Shown here: positions 35,010 through 44,051 of the stretch, piece after piece | Layout of the letters: each line of letters begins with the position of its first letter | Numbering within the stretch: the first letter of the stretch is position 1 | Source of the DNA: Mycolicibacterium sp. CH28 | GTDB lineage: Bacteria > Actinomycetota > Actinomycetes > Mycobacteriales > Mycobacteriaceae | Assembly (NCBI RefSeq): GCF_004745805.1 | Contig: NZ_SRLQ01000002.1 | Coordinates: forward strand, 434,001-498,000 | Direction: 5' to 3' | DNA: 64,000 bases | Made by a program: the position numbers and the translations under genes | Notes under the pieces: generated by a model | The model's input: only the letters and a program-made list of their open reading frames with translations | The model's database searches: none | What the model was told of the DNA's origin: nothing

Positions 35010-35717
35010 ACTCGTACGCCGAACGTGCGCCGTGAGCGGTCAGGAAAGTCCCGGTCGCGCGATGCGCCGTCGCGGGAAGAGCGCAAGGAAGCCACCCGCC
35101 GGGCGCTCATTGCCGCCGCGCTCAAACTGCTCGACGAGCGTAGCTTCAGCGGTCTGAGCCTGCGTGAGGTGACCCGCGAGGCCGGCGTCGTACCCGCGGC
35201 GTTCTACCGGCACTTCGAGTCGATGGACGCCCTCGGTCTAGTGCTCATCGACGAGTCCTTCCGCACGCTGCGCGAGATGCTGCGCAGCGCCCGCGCCGGC
35301 AAGCTCGACCCGAACCGAGTGATCGAGTCGACGGTGGAGATCCTGATCGCCGGGGTCACCGAGCAGCGTGAGCATTGGCGGTTCATCGGGCGCGAACGGT
35401 CCAGCGGGGTCACGGTGTTGCGCTACGCGATCCGCACCGAGATTCGGCTGATCACCTCCGAGCTGGCCACCGACCTGGCCCGCTTCCCAGCCCTGAACAC
35501 CTGGAGCACCGAGGATCTCAACATCCTGGCCAGTTTGTTCGTCAACTCGATGATCATCATCGCCGAGGCCATCGAGGACGCCCACGACGCCGCCGCGCTG
35601 GAGGAGATCAAGCGCACGGCCGTCAAGCAGCTGCGGATGATCACGGTGGGGGTCAACGACTGGCAACCCGAGGACGACACGGTCACGCCGAGCGACGGCG
35701 ACGCGCCGACGCTGTAG
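35004..35717 (+). CDS. TetR-family regulator of the desaturase operon
   Basis: A 237-residue TetR protein with helix-turn-helix GLSLREVTREAGVVPAAFYRHFESMDALG and a ligand domain like that of fatty-acid regulators (FabR/DesT). It diverges from the reductase-desaturase pair. GTG 35004 is about eight bases from a TAGGGT -10 box. Acyl-CoA sensing and control of desA3 are inferred from position; the dyads on both promoters support this. Confidence 0.83.
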   Translation: MNTRTPNVRRERSGKSRSRDAPSREERKEATRRALIAAALKLLDERSFSGLSLREVTREAGVVPAAFYRHFESMDALGLVLIDESFRTLREMLRSARAGKLDPNRVIESTVEILIAGVTEQREHWRFIGRERSSGVTVLRYAIRTEIRLITSELATDLARFPALNTWSTEDLNILASLFVNSMIIIAEAIEDAHDAAALEEIKRTAVKQLRMITVGVNDWQPEDDTVTPSDGDAPTL

Positions 35718-36040
35718 TTGTTGTACATATCGGCCGAGTGACTGCGCGAACAACTGCAGTGTGGGCGCCGGAGCCACATGCGCCACTTCGCACCGATCGA
35801 TTGCATCGGCAGGCATGTGAAGAGGCCTGCGGGCGTCGCTCACTTTCGGCAAAGGATTTGACCCAACTGTTTTCCTGTCGGCAATGAACAGTTCGCGCCG
35901 CCAGCAGCAGGAGAATCCGCCATGACGAATGCCACACGGTCGGGTCGGCCCAATCGACGGCAAATAACCGTTCGTATCGCTAGCATTTCCCTGCACCCCG
36001 AGACCGCCGGGGCATGGCCGTCACCGAGAAGGGTCCACCG
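35718..36040. other. intergenic region before the DUF4344 lipoprotein
   Basis: About 320 bases. A small frame begins at ATG 35922 with AGGAG eight bases upstream but soon runs into the lipoprotein gene in another frame and loses protein-like character, so I leave it out. The sequence TTGTACATAT at 35719-35730 resembles half of the palindrome at 34926. Confidence 0.4.
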
Positions 36041-36940
36041 ATGCCGTTGTCGCCGCGAAGGCATTGGGCCGCAGCGCTTTTGGGATTATCCGTGGTGGTC
36101 GCGGGCTGCGGGCACAGCACCACGCCGCAGGCCGGCAAGACCGAGACCGTCTCGTCAGCGAGCATTGCCGTGGCCGAACCCACCAACACCGATGTGAACG
36201 GCAACGGGCGCGCCGACTCCGATCCCTCCGACACCGAGTGGCCCGGCAAGATGACCGTCGTCTACGAGGATGCCACCACCCCCGAAGCGGTTCGGGGACG
36301 CCAGTTCATGGAAGCCAACAACCTCCTGCCGCAACTGGCCGACGACATCAACGACACCCTGAAGCTGCCGCACAACATCACCCTCAAGGGATCACAATGC
36401 GGCCAGCCCAACGACTTCTGGAGCTCAGGCGATAACGCCATCACCATGTGCTACGAGGACGCATCCAACTCGTTGGACGTGTTCACCAAGCTCCACGATG
36501 CCGACCCGGAGAAATCCGCCTTCCACACCGAGTTGGAGGCGTTCTACCACGAGACCGGTCACATGGTGGTCGACATCTACGACCTACCCACGACCGGCCG
36601 CGACGAGGACGTCGCCGACCAAGCTTCGGCCTACCTGTTGTTTCGGCCCAATGCCGAAGGCGTCATCGACGCGGATTCCATCGAGGCGATCCGCGATACC
36701 GCCCGCTGGTATGAGGCGTCCGCCGGCGAGGTCGACGACGGTGCCCTGGCCGACGTGCACTCTCCGGACAAGGCCCGCATGTACAACTTCGAATGCTGGG
36801 CCTACGGCGCTGATCCCGAGCAGAGCGCAGATCTGGTCAGCAACGGAACGCTGCCCGAGGACCGCGCCGAGGGCTGCGAGGGCGAATACGACCAGCTGGA
36901 GAAGGCTTGGGGCAGGTTGCTCGACCCCTATCTGAAGTGA
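36041..36940 (+). CDS. DUF4344 putative metallopeptidase lipoprotein
   Basis: A 299-residue protein with a lipoprotein signal (lipobox VVAGC, Cys about residue 23) and a zinc-peptidase-like HETGH motif in FYHETGHMVVDIYDLP. The following GRDEDVADQASAYLL provides acidic candidates for a third ligand. These features fit DUF4344. Proteolysis is not proven. ATG 36041 follows GAGAAGGG; an ATG at 36014 lacks such a site. It would sit on the outer face of the membrane. Confidence 0.8.
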   Translation: MPLSPRRHWAAALLGLSVVVAGCGHSTTPQAGKTETVSSASIAVAEPTNTDVNGNGRADSDPSDTEWPGKMTVVYEDATTPEAVRGRQFMEANNLLPQLADDINDTLKLPHNITLKGSQCGQPNDFWSSGDNAITMCYEDASNSLDVFTKLHDADPEKSAFHTELEAFYHETGHMVVDIYDLPTTGRDEDVADQASAYLLFRPNAEGVIDADSIEAIRDTARWYEASAGEVDDGALADVHSPDKARMYNFECWAYGADPEQSADLVSNGTLPEDRAEGCEGEYDQLEKAWGRLLDPYLK

Positions 36941-37088
36941 CGGCTCGACGGCGGCCGGGTCACAGCGCCACCCCTTGACGCGACATCGACCGTCGATGTC
37001 GTTCCCCTCACAACGGCGCCGTCCGTGATTGGAGACCACCCCTAGCGGGGTATCCCCCACAGTCAATCCGCCGATCAAGGGAGTCCAC

Positions 37089-39218
37089 GTGACCAACGCA
37101 GCCGCAACCGAGGTGTGGCCGGGCAAGGCCTACCCGCTGGGCGCGTCCTATGACGGCTTCGGTACCAACTTCGCCCTGTTCTCCGAGGTCGCCGAGCGGG
37201 TGGAACTGTGCCTGTTCGACAGCGCCGGCGCTGAGACGCGCATCCTCCTGCCCGAGGTCGACGGCTTCGTCTGGCACGGCTACCTGCCCGGCATCGAGCC
37301 GGGCCAACGCTACGGATACCGGGTGCGCGGACCGTACGACCCCGCGCAGGGCAACCGATGCAACCCGAACAAGCTGCTGCTGGATCCCTACGCCAAGGCC
37401 ATCGATGGGCGTTTCGACTGGGATCAGTCGCTGTTCGGCTACAACTTCGGCGACCCTGACAGCCGCAACGACGACGACTCGGCGGCGCACATGCCGAAGT
37501 CCGTGGTCATCAACCCCTACTTCGACTGGGGCGTGGACCGCCCGCCGCAGCGCGAGTACGCCGACAGCGTCATCTACGAGGCCCACGTCAAGGGTCTGAC
37601 CCAGACCCACCCCGACATCCCCGAGGCAGTGCGCGGAACGTTCTCCGCGATCGCCCACCCGGTGATCATCGACCATCTGAAGTCGTTGGGGGCCACCGCA
37701 ATCGAACTCATGCCCGTGCACCATTTCGCCAACGATGCGACGCTGATCGACAAGGGCCTGTCCAACTACTGGGGCTACAACACCATCGGCTTCTTCGCCC
37801 CGGACAGCAAGTACTCGGCCAGCTCCACCCCGGGCGGCCAGGTCCAGGAGTTCAAAGCGATGGTGCGCGCCCTGCACGAGGCGGGTATCGAGGTGATCCT
37901 CGACGTCGTCTACAACCACACCGCCGAGGGCAACCACATGGGGCCCACGCTGAGCTTCCGCGGCATCGACAACGCCGCCTACTACCGCCTGGACGACGAC
38001 AAGCAGTACTACACGGACTACACCGGGACCGGCAACAGCCTCAATGTCGGCCACCCGCACTCGCTACAGCTGATCATGGACTCGTTGCGGTACTGGGTCA
38101 CCGAGATGCACGTCGACGGATTCCGGTTCGATCTCGCCGCGACGCTGGCCCGGGAGTTCTACGACGTCGACCGGCTGAGTGCGTTTTTCGAACTGGTGCA
38201 ACAGGATCCGACGGTCAGCCAGGTGAAGCTGATCGCCGAACCGTGGGACGTCGGCCCGGGCGGCTACCAGGTCGGCAACTTCCCCCCGCAATGGACGGAG
38301 TGGAACGGCAAGTTCCGCGACACCGTCCGCGACTTCTGGCGCGGGGAGGATGCCAGCCTCGGCGAGTTCGCGTCCCGGCTCACCGGATCGGCGGACCTCT
38401 ACGAGCACACCGCCCGCCGGCCGGTGGCCTCGATCAACTTCGTCACCGCCCACGACGGCTTCACTCTGCGGGATCTGGTGTCCTACAACGAGAAACACAA
38501 CGAGAACAACGGCGAGGACAACAACGACGGTGAGAGCAACAACAACTCGTGGAACTGCGGCGCCGAAGGCCCCACCGACGACCCGGAGATCAACGCGCTG
38601 CGGGCCCGCCAGCAGCGCAACCTGATCGCCACCACGATCCTGTCCCAGGGGGTGCCTATGATCTCCCACGGTGACGAACTCGGCCGCACCCAGGGCGGTA
38701 ACAACAACGGATACTGCCAGGACAACGAGATCACCTGGGTCGACTGGGCCGCCGCCGACAGCGAACTGCTGCAGTTCGCCTCCTCGGTGTCGGCATTGCG
38801 GGCCGCGCATCCGGTGTTCCGCCGCCGTCGTTTCTTCAACGGTCTGCCGGTGCGCCGCCGGGGCAGCGAGGGCCTGCCCGACATCTCCTGGTTCCGCCCG
38901 GACGGTTCGGAGATGAGCGACGAGGACTGGGACTCCGGCTTCGGAAAGTCGGTCGCGGTCTACCTCAATGGCCAGGGCATACCCGGCCTGGACACCCGCG
39001 GGCACCGCGTCACCGACGATTCGTTCGTGCTGTGCTTCAACGCCCACCACGAGCCCATCGAGTTCGCCCTGCCGCCGGTCGAGTTCGGCGAGGCGTGGCA
39101 GCCCGTGGTGGACACCGCGGCCGGGCCGGGCGAAATCGAGGAAGCGGCGGCGGCGAAGGCAGCGACGCCGATACGGGTCGAGTCACGGTCGGTGATCGTC
39201 CTGCAGGCCGTGGAGTAG
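37089..39218 (+). CDS. glgX: glycogen debranching enzyme, GlgX/TreX
   Basis: A 709-residue GH13 isoamylase-type enzyme. Residues 10-110 form a carbohydrate-binding domain, and the barrel shows VYNHTAEG, DGFRFDLA (nucleophile Asp), LIAEPWDVG (acid/base Glu) and TAHDGFTLRD. It cuts alpha-1,6 branches in glycogen, releasing maltodextrins, and in many mycobacteria connects with treY/treZ. GTG 37089 is preceded by AAGGGAG. A hairpin follows at 39243. Confidence 0.92.
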   Translation: MTNAAATEVWPGKAYPLGASYDGFGTNFALFSEVAERVELCLFDSAGAETRILLPEVDGFVWHGYLPGIEPGQRYGYRVRGPYDPAQGNRCNPNKLLLDPYAKAIDGRFDWDQSLFGYNFGDPDSRNDDDSAAHMPKSVVINPYFDWGVDRPPQREYADSVIYEAHVKGLTQTHPDIPEAVRGTFSAIAHPVIIDHLKSLGATAIELMPVHHFANDATLIDKGLSNYWGYNTIGFFAPDSKYSASSTPGGQVQEFKAMVRALHEAGIEVILDVVYNHTAEGNHMGPTLSFRGIDNAAYYRLDDDKQYYTDYTGTGNSLNVGHPHSLQLIMDSLRYWVTEMHVDGFRFDLAATLAREFYDVDRLSAFFELVQQDPTVSQVKLIAEPWDVGPGGYQVGNFPPQWTEWNGKFRDTVRDFWRGEDASLGEFASRLTGSADLYEHTARRPVASINFVTAHDGFTLRDLVSYNEKHNENNGEDNNDGESNNNSWNCGAEGPTDDPEINALRARQQRNLIATTILSQGVPMISHGDELGRTQGGNNNGYCQDNEITWVDWAAADSELLQFASSVSALRAAHPVFRRRRFFNGLPVRRRGSEGLPDISWFRPDGSEMSDEDWDSGFGKSVAVYLNGQGIPGLDTRGHRVTDDSFVLCFNAHHEPIEFALPPVEFGEAWQPVVDTAAGPGEIEEAAAAKAATPIRVESRSVIVLQAVE

Positions 39219-39242
39219 CAACGGAGTTCACGATGGGGCGGG

Positions 39243-39287
39243 GGACCATGGCCGATCCCCTCCCCTCCGGGGGACCCGCCATGGTCC
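39243..39287 (+). terminator. hairpin after glgX
   Basis: Ten-base arms GGACCATGGC (39243-39252) and GCCATGGTCC (39278-39287) are perfect complements, with further C- and G-rich pairing inside the 25-base loop. It stands 24 bases after the glgX stop. Confidence 0.6.
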
Positions 39288-39414
39288 GGGTGGTCTCCTT
39301 GGCCGATTATCACAATCTGGGACCACGGCTACGCGCTTTTCGCAAAGTTGAATTCAAGCAATTGCCGACGTCCAGCAAAGGTTCAGGAAACTCGGTGATC
39401 GCTGCGGCTGTTGG

Positions 39415-40023
39415 CTATCGCGGTGCGCGCCACATGGGCCAGAGCGTGGGGCCGTCGTCGGGCAGCACGATCTCGCCGGTCACCACGAACCCGAACCGTT
39501 CGTAGTACGGCACGTTGACCGGGTTGCTGGACTCCAGGTAGGCGGGCGCGTATTCGGCGTCGCACCGATCGAGCCGGGACTGCATCAGCGCACGGCCCAG
39601 CCCGGCACCGCGCACCGTCGGGTCGGTGCCGATGACCGCCAGATACCAGTGCGGCTCCTCGGGATGCTGGGCTTTCATCAGGTCGGTGAGTATCCGGCCG
39701 GCGGCGAGCCGGCCCCGAAAGGCGCGGAGGACGGCGGGCAGCATGGCGAGCTGGTCACGCGAGGTGTGCTGCCAGCGGCCGGGCGGGTCCCACAACGCGG
39801 CGGCGGCCACCCCGTCGTCTGACGTGGCGACCTCGGTGGCGCGTCCGGGCAGGAAGTGATGGCGGGCCAGGGCGCCGAACAGGCCGGGCAGCGCCGCCTT
39901 GCGACGTTCGGCATCGGGTTGGACCCACGCCATCACCGGATCGTCGTGGAAAGCTCGGCCCAGCGCCCGTGCTAGCGCGGGAATGTCCGACCTGCGGGCG
40001 GGACGGACGTCAATGGACACCAC
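39415..40023 (-). CDS. GNAT-family N-acetyltransferase
   Basis: A 202-residue acetyltransferase with the acetyl-CoA loop RGAGLGRALMQ and the C-terminal YLESSNPVNVPYYERFGF, both typical of GNAT proteins. The substrate cannot be inferred. Two adjacent GTGs (40023, 40020) could start it. It lies six bases after the SDR gene, so it is probably the last gene of that operon. Confidence 0.85.
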   Translation of the reverse strand: MVSIDVRPARRSDIPALARALGRAFHDDPVMAWVQPDAERRKAALPGLFGALARHHFLPGRATEVATSDDGVAAAALWDPPGRWQHTSRDQLAMLPAVLRAFRGRLAAGRILTDLMKAQHPEEPHWYLAVIGTDPTVRGAGLGRALMQSRLDRCDAEYAPAYLESSNPVNVPYYERFGFVVTGEIVLPDDGPTLWPMWRAPR

Positions 40024-40029
40024 TGCAGA

Positions 40030-40929
40030 TTAGCCATCCAAATTAAGCGCGGCCTGACGCTGCGACCAGTCCCACAGTCGGGTCGCCTGGTCGGGGTCGA
40101 CAGCCCAGGGTGCGTACCCACCCTCGGTGCCCTTGGCGAACGGGCGCCCGATGCGGCAGTCCTCCAGATACAGCCCGCCGAGCCCGGCCAGTTCGGGGCT
40201 GACCGCCGCCCACACCGTCGTCGCCGCGCCATGCTCGACATCGGTCACCTCGAGGTTGGCCAGCACCCCGCCGCCGCTGAAGTCGTCAGGGGTCATGTGC
40301 CGGGCCAGCTCGGTGTGGACCACCCCGGGGTGGACGGCGAAGGAATGCACACCGCGGGGGCCCCAGCGCCGCTCGGCTTCGACAGTGAACAGCACGTTGG
40401 CGGTCTTGCTCTGACCGTAGGCCTGCCATTTGTCGTAGCCGGACTCGTCGTCGTAGTTCAGGTCCTCCCAGCGGAGGCCGCCATAGAGGTGTCCGCGGCT
40501 GCTGAGGTTGACGATGCGGGTGCCCTCGACGAACCGGTCGGCCAGGCCGGTGGTGAACACGAAGTGGCCGAGATGGTTGGTGCCGAGCTGCATCTCGTAG
40601 CCCTGCGCGGTCCGCGACAGCGGGGGTGCCATCACGCCGGCGTTGTTGACCAGCACGTCGATCCGGTCGCAGCGCGCGGCGACGGCCGCAGCCGCGGCCT
40701 GCGCCGAACGCAGGTCGCTGAGCTCGAGGTGCACCGCCTCGCAGTCGATGGCCGCACGGGTCTTGTCCAGATCGCGCACCGCGGCCACGATCTCGGCCCC
40801 GGCCGACTGCAGCGCCCGGGCGGTCTGCAGGCCCAGCCCGGTGGACGCGCCGGTGATGACGACGGTGCGACCGGTCAGGTCGATCCCGTCCAGGACCTCG
40901 GCGGTGGTCGGTGTGCCGGTCGCGGTCAT
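40030..40929 (-). CDS. short-chain dehydrogenase (retinol dehydrogenase-like)
   Basis: A 299-residue SDR with TGASTGLGLQTA for the cofactor, NNAGVM, catalytic Ser in VNLSSRG and YGQSKTAN (YxxxK). The length and motifs match the WWOX/retinol-dehydrogenase-like group common in mycobacteria. Its ATG overlaps the enoyl-CoA hydratase stop by four bases. A role in lipid or steroid oxidation is possible but unproven. Confidence 0.87.
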   Translation of the reverse strand: MTATGTPTTAEVLDGIDLTGRTVVITGASTGLGLQTARALQSAGAEIVAAVRDLDKTRAAIDCEAVHLELSDLRSAQAAAAAVAARCDRIDVLVNNAGVMAPPLSRTAQGYEMQLGTNHLGHFVFTTGLADRFVEGTRIVNLSSRGHLYGGLRWEDLNYDDESGYDKWQAYGQSKTANVLFTVEAERRWGPRGVHSFAVHPGVVHTELARHMTPDDFSGGGVLANLEVTDVEHGAATTVWAAVSPELAGLGGLYLEDCRIGRPFAKGTEGGYAPWAVDPDQATRLWDWSQRQAALNLDG

Positions 40930-41720
40930 GCGGGATCTCCTGTCTCGCTGGCCGAGGACCGCCACACCGGTGGCCGCCGCTCGCGCCAGGCGGCCGGCCC
41001 CTCGGCCGCGTCCGGGCCACCCATCAGTCTCCGGTGCACCGTAGTCTCCTCGGCGGCCACGGCGTCGGCATTCAGGTCCGACCACAGGAGCCGCTTGCTG
41101 TAGGCCACCGAGGCCGGGTTGGCGTTGACGGCGACATCCCGGGCCTGCTCGACGGCCGCGGCCAGCACCTCTGCGGCGGGCAGCGCCCGGGTCGCGATAC
41201 CCATCGCGGCGGCTTCGCTGCCGGTGAAGGTACGCCCGGTGAGCAGAATGTCGGCGGCCACCGCCAGGCCGACGCAGTGCTTGAGCGTGTAGTGCACCGC
41301 GCAGTCGCCGATCATGCCCCGGCGTACCTGCGGGATGGCCAGCTTGGCGTCGTCGGCCACCAACCGGATGTCGCATTGCAGGGCGAGCGTCAGGCCGATG
41401 CCGATCGCGGGGCCGTTGACGGCGGCGATCATGAGCTTGCGCACCCGCCACGCCGGCGGCTGGACCGGGGAGGCGCTGAACTCCTCACCGGGGCTGTCGA
41501 ACGCCCCGGCCGGTGCCGACATGTCGGCGCCGGCGCAGAACGCGGGTCCGGCCCCGGTGAGCACCACGGCGCGCACGGCGTCGTCGCGGTCGCAGCGGCG
41601 GTAGGCCTGGCTCAAGGCTTGAGCAGTCTCCCCGGAGAACGCGTTGAGCTTCTCGGCGCCGTCGAGGGTCAGGACGGCGACGCCGGTGTCGTCGAGGTCG
41701 AAGCGGACGGTGGTGGCCAT
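40926..41720 (-). CDS. enoyl-CoA hydratase/isomerase family protein
   Basis: A 264-residue crotonase-fold protein with the oxyanion-hole elements CAGADM and NGPAIGIG. Catalytic Glu positions of classical hydratases are not both obvious (RRGMIGDCAVHY has Asp), so it may be an isomerase or a divergent hydratase. It is coupled to the SDR gene and follows the Nramp-like gene by 16 bases. Confidence 0.85.
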   Translation of the reverse strand: MATTVRFDLDDTGVAVLTLDGAEKLNAFSGETAQALSQAYRRCDRDDAVRAVVLTGAGPAFCAGADMSAPAGAFDSPGEEFSASPVQPPAWRVRKLMIAAVNGPAIGIGLTLALQCDIRLVADDAKLAIPQVRRGMIGDCAVHYTLKHCVGLAVAADILLTGRTFTGSEAAAMGIATRALPAAEVLAAAVEQARDVAVNANPASVAYSKRLLWSDLNADAVAAEETTVHRRLMGGPDAAEGPAAWRERRPPVWRSSASETGDPA

Positions 41721-41736
41721 GCGACGTTCCCTTCGC

Positions 41737-42975
41737 TCAACTCAGCGCGGTGGTGACACCGAGGGTCGCGACGCACGCCACCACCACCGCGGTGGTGACG
41801 ACGTAGCCGACCAGTGCGCGGCGACCGATCACGAAACGGCCCATCAGCTCGCGGTCGCGGCCGAGGCCGATCATCGCCAGCAAGAGCGGAATCAGCAGCA
41901 CGGCGTTGAGAACCTGGGTGCCCACCAGGATCGTGACGAGCGGAATCCCGGGGGCCAGGACGATGGCGGCACCGATGAAGGTGATGATCCCGTAGGTCAT
42001 GTAGAAGGTTCGGGCGTCGCGGTAGGGGTCGTCCATCGCGGCCTCCAGGCCCGCGTACTCGCATACCGAATAGGCGGTGGACAGCGGCAGAATGGCGGCC
42101 GCCAGGAAAGCTGCGCCGATCAGGCCGACGGCGAACAGTTTCGAGGCGGCCTCACCGGCGAGGGGTTGCAGCGCGATGGCGGCGTCGGCGGCGTCGGTGA
42201 TGCTGTGCCCGTCGCGGTGCAGGGTCGCCGCGCAGGCGACCACGACGAAGAACCCGATCACCCCGGTCAGTACCGCGCCGGTGACGACGTCGACGCGCTC
42301 TAACCCCAGATCCTCGGTGCGCAGCTTCTTGTCGACGGCGTAGGACTGCATGAACGACAGGCCCCATGGCGCCAGCGTGGTGCCCAATGTGGCGGTGACG
42401 ATCGCGATCGCTTGCCCGGTCATCGGCATCGTGGGCACCAGGGTGCCGTGCAGCGCGGCACCCCAGTCCGGTTTGGCCAGGAAGCCGGAAGCGATGTAGG
42501 CCAGGAACACCGTGGACAGCAGCAGCAATAGCCGCTCGACCCGGTGGAAGCTGCCCCGCAGCACCAGCAGCGAGACGATCACCCCGGCGGCCGGCACACT
42601 GACGTAGCGGCTGATCCCGAACAATTCGAATCCCGCCGCGATGCCGGCAAACTCGGCACAGGTGGTGCCGATGTTGGCGACCACGAGGGCGGCCAGCACG
42701 GCACCGCCGACGCCGACGCCGTAGCGCTGGCGCACCAGCCCGATCAGGCCCTGCCCGGTGACCACACCCATCCGGGCGGCCAGGGTGTGGAAGACGATGA
42801 GGGCCACGGTGGACAGCAGCAGCACCCACAGCAGCTGGTAGCCGTGGTCGGCACCCAGCACCGAGTAGGTGGTGATGCCGGCCGGGTCGTCGTCGGACAG
42901 TCCGGCCAACAGACCGGGGCCGACGACGGCCAGCAGTGCACCCAGGCGGGTGCCGGTGCGACCCAGCCTCCTCAT
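41737..42975 (-). CDS. Nramp-related divalent metal transporter, Mg2+ (NRMT) type likely
   Basis: A 412-residue membrane protein of the Nramp superfamily with about eleven spans. The metal site differs from manganese transporters: the first-span DPGN is D30-PAG, and the MPH of span six is A202-PW, so the soft methionine ligand is gone. Loss of this Met is known in Nramp-related magnesium transporters. The gene directly upstream carries an MgtE_N domain and overlaps this one by four bases, supporting magnesium as substrate. Confidence 0.8.
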   Translation of the reverse strand: MRRLGRTGTRLGALLAVVGPGLLAGLSDDDPAGITTYSVLGADHGYQLLWVLLLSTVALIVFHTLAARMGVVTGQGLIGLVRQRYGVGVGGAVLAALVVANIGTTCAEFAGIAAGFELFGISRYVSVPAAGVIVSLLVLRGSFHRVERLLLLLSTVFLAYIASGFLAKPDWGAALHGTLVPTMPMTGQAIAIVTATLGTTLAPWGLSFMQSYAVDKKLRTEDLGLERVDVVTGAVLTGVIGFFVVVACAATLHRDGHSITDAADAAIALQPLAGEAASKLFAVGLIGAAFLAAAILPLSTAYSVCEYAGLEAAMDDPYRDARTFYMTYGIITFIGAAIVLAPGIPLVTILVGTQVLNAVLLIPLLLAMIGLGRDRELMGRFVIGRRALVGYVVTTAVVVACVATLGVTTALS

Positions 42976-43829
42976 GACGGCCCGATGGTGTGCTGACGGC
43001 GGGGCCACACCCGGAACCGCAGGAACCGCCTGCCCAGCAGGACCGGCGCGTGCTGGAGCACGTACCGCCAGCGGCTGGCGTGCTCGGCGGGCATCGCGGC
43101 GACGATGCGAGCGGCCTCCGGCTCTGGCATCGCACGCAGGACGCGTTCACCGACCGCGGGGTGGGCGGCACGCACGACTTCGGCGGCGATGCTGGGTCCT
43201 TTCACGGCCAGAATCTCGGCGGCCGACTCGGTGTCCAACCGGCTGAGCAGGCCGGCGAGTTCGCGGGCGCCGAGCCGGTTCACCGCCGAACGCGGGGTGG
43301 CGAGTTGCACGGAGTGGCCGCGTTCGGATGCCAGGTGCAGATCCGTCCAGGCGACCATGTCGGCCCGGGACCTTTCCAGCGTCGGCAAGCCCAGCCGGCG
43401 CAGGACACCGGCGAAACCCACCTCGACACCGATCAATTCGAGCCGCCCCTCCGGCGTGCGGGCCAGCACCACGTCGGCGACCCGGGCCAGGCGCTGCCCG
43501 ACGACGTCGACGACCTGGGTGTCCAGCACATCGCGCGCGAGCAGGATCTCGCGCTCGCCGAGCGTCGCGGTGAGGTCGTCCACGGCGTCGGGGGCGGCGC
43601 AGGCCAGCACCAGCCGGCCATGGTCGAAAGTGGCCACCTGCTCCCAGGGGATCACGAGCCGGCGACCCCGACGAGGTGCGACCACCACCCGGTCCACCAG
43701 GTGCGGGCCGGATTCCTCAACCAGATCGGCGGTCAGGTCGACCAGCCGCCCGATGGCTTGGCCGTCGGGTCCGCGCACGACCTGACCGGTGATCCGGCTG
43801 AGCAACAGCACAGTCGCAGCATGCCGCAC
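42972..43829 (-). CDS. PRC-barrel and MgtE N-terminal domain protein
   Basis: A 285-residue soluble protein. Residues about 10-75 and 90-160 look like two PRC-barrel strands sets (GQVVRGPDGQAIGRLVDL; VGQRLARVADVVL), and residues 185-265 match the MgtE intracellular N domain (GLLSRLDTESAAEILAVKGPSIAAEVV). MgtE_N senses cytoplasmic Mg2+ in the channel MgtE; here it is separate from any channel and coupled to an Nramp-like permease, so it probably gates or regulates that protein. GTG 43829 is the start. Confidence 0.82.
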   Translation of the reverse strand: MRHAATVLLLSRITGQVVRGPDGQAIGRLVDLTADLVEESGPHLVDRVVVAPRRGRRLVIPWEQVATFDHGRLVLACAAPDAVDDLTATLGEREILLARDVLDTQVVDVVGQRLARVADVVLARTPEGRLELIGVEVGFAGVLRRLGLPTLERSRADMVAWTDLHLASERGHSVQLATPRSAVNRLGARELAGLLSRLDTESAAEILAVKGPSIAAEVVRAAHPAVGERVLRAMPEPEAARIVAAMPAEHASRWRYVLQHAPVLLGRRFLRFRVWPRRQHTIGPS

Positions 43830-43870
43830 GGGCCCCTCCGACGACCGACCCGGCCTGCCGGGTCGCCTCG

Positions 43871-43927
43871 CGAGATTGAACTCACGCAGACGAACTGCGA
43901 GTGCGGCGCAGCGTCAGTTCAATCTCG
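43871..43927. terminator. long hairpin in the divergent region upstream of two genes
   Basis: The 17-base arms (43871-43887 and 43911-43927) pair with one mismatch around a 23-base loop. Unlike the others of this class, it lies between divergent starts (43829 and 44052), so it may be regulatory or a stray mobile hairpin rather than a terminator. Confidence 0.55.
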
Positions 43928-44051
43928 GCGCACCTGCGGTACCCCGCGCGGGGGCGAGCGCGGCTTGTCCCCTGCCGCCGGCCATTGATTGATGCAGATG
44001 CATGAAGTTACGATCGCGCCGCCTCAATGCTGCGGATCCGAGGACGACGCC

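Noticed and set aside
35922..36197. Small frame with a good AGGAG site upstream of the DUF4344 gene
   Set aside because: It overlaps the lipoprotein gene in another frame for two thirds of its length and becomes Arg/Pro-rich, so it looks non-coding.
37037..37060. CsoR-like C/G-tract dyad upstream of glgX
   Set aside because: The arms are short and it is next to no metal or sulfur gene; a chance match in GC-rich DNA is likely.
43989..44051. Upstream start of the acyl-CoA dehydrogenase
   Set aside because: It adds 21 residues with two cysteines not seen in the family; ATG 44052 has GAGGA before it and gives the normal N-terminus.
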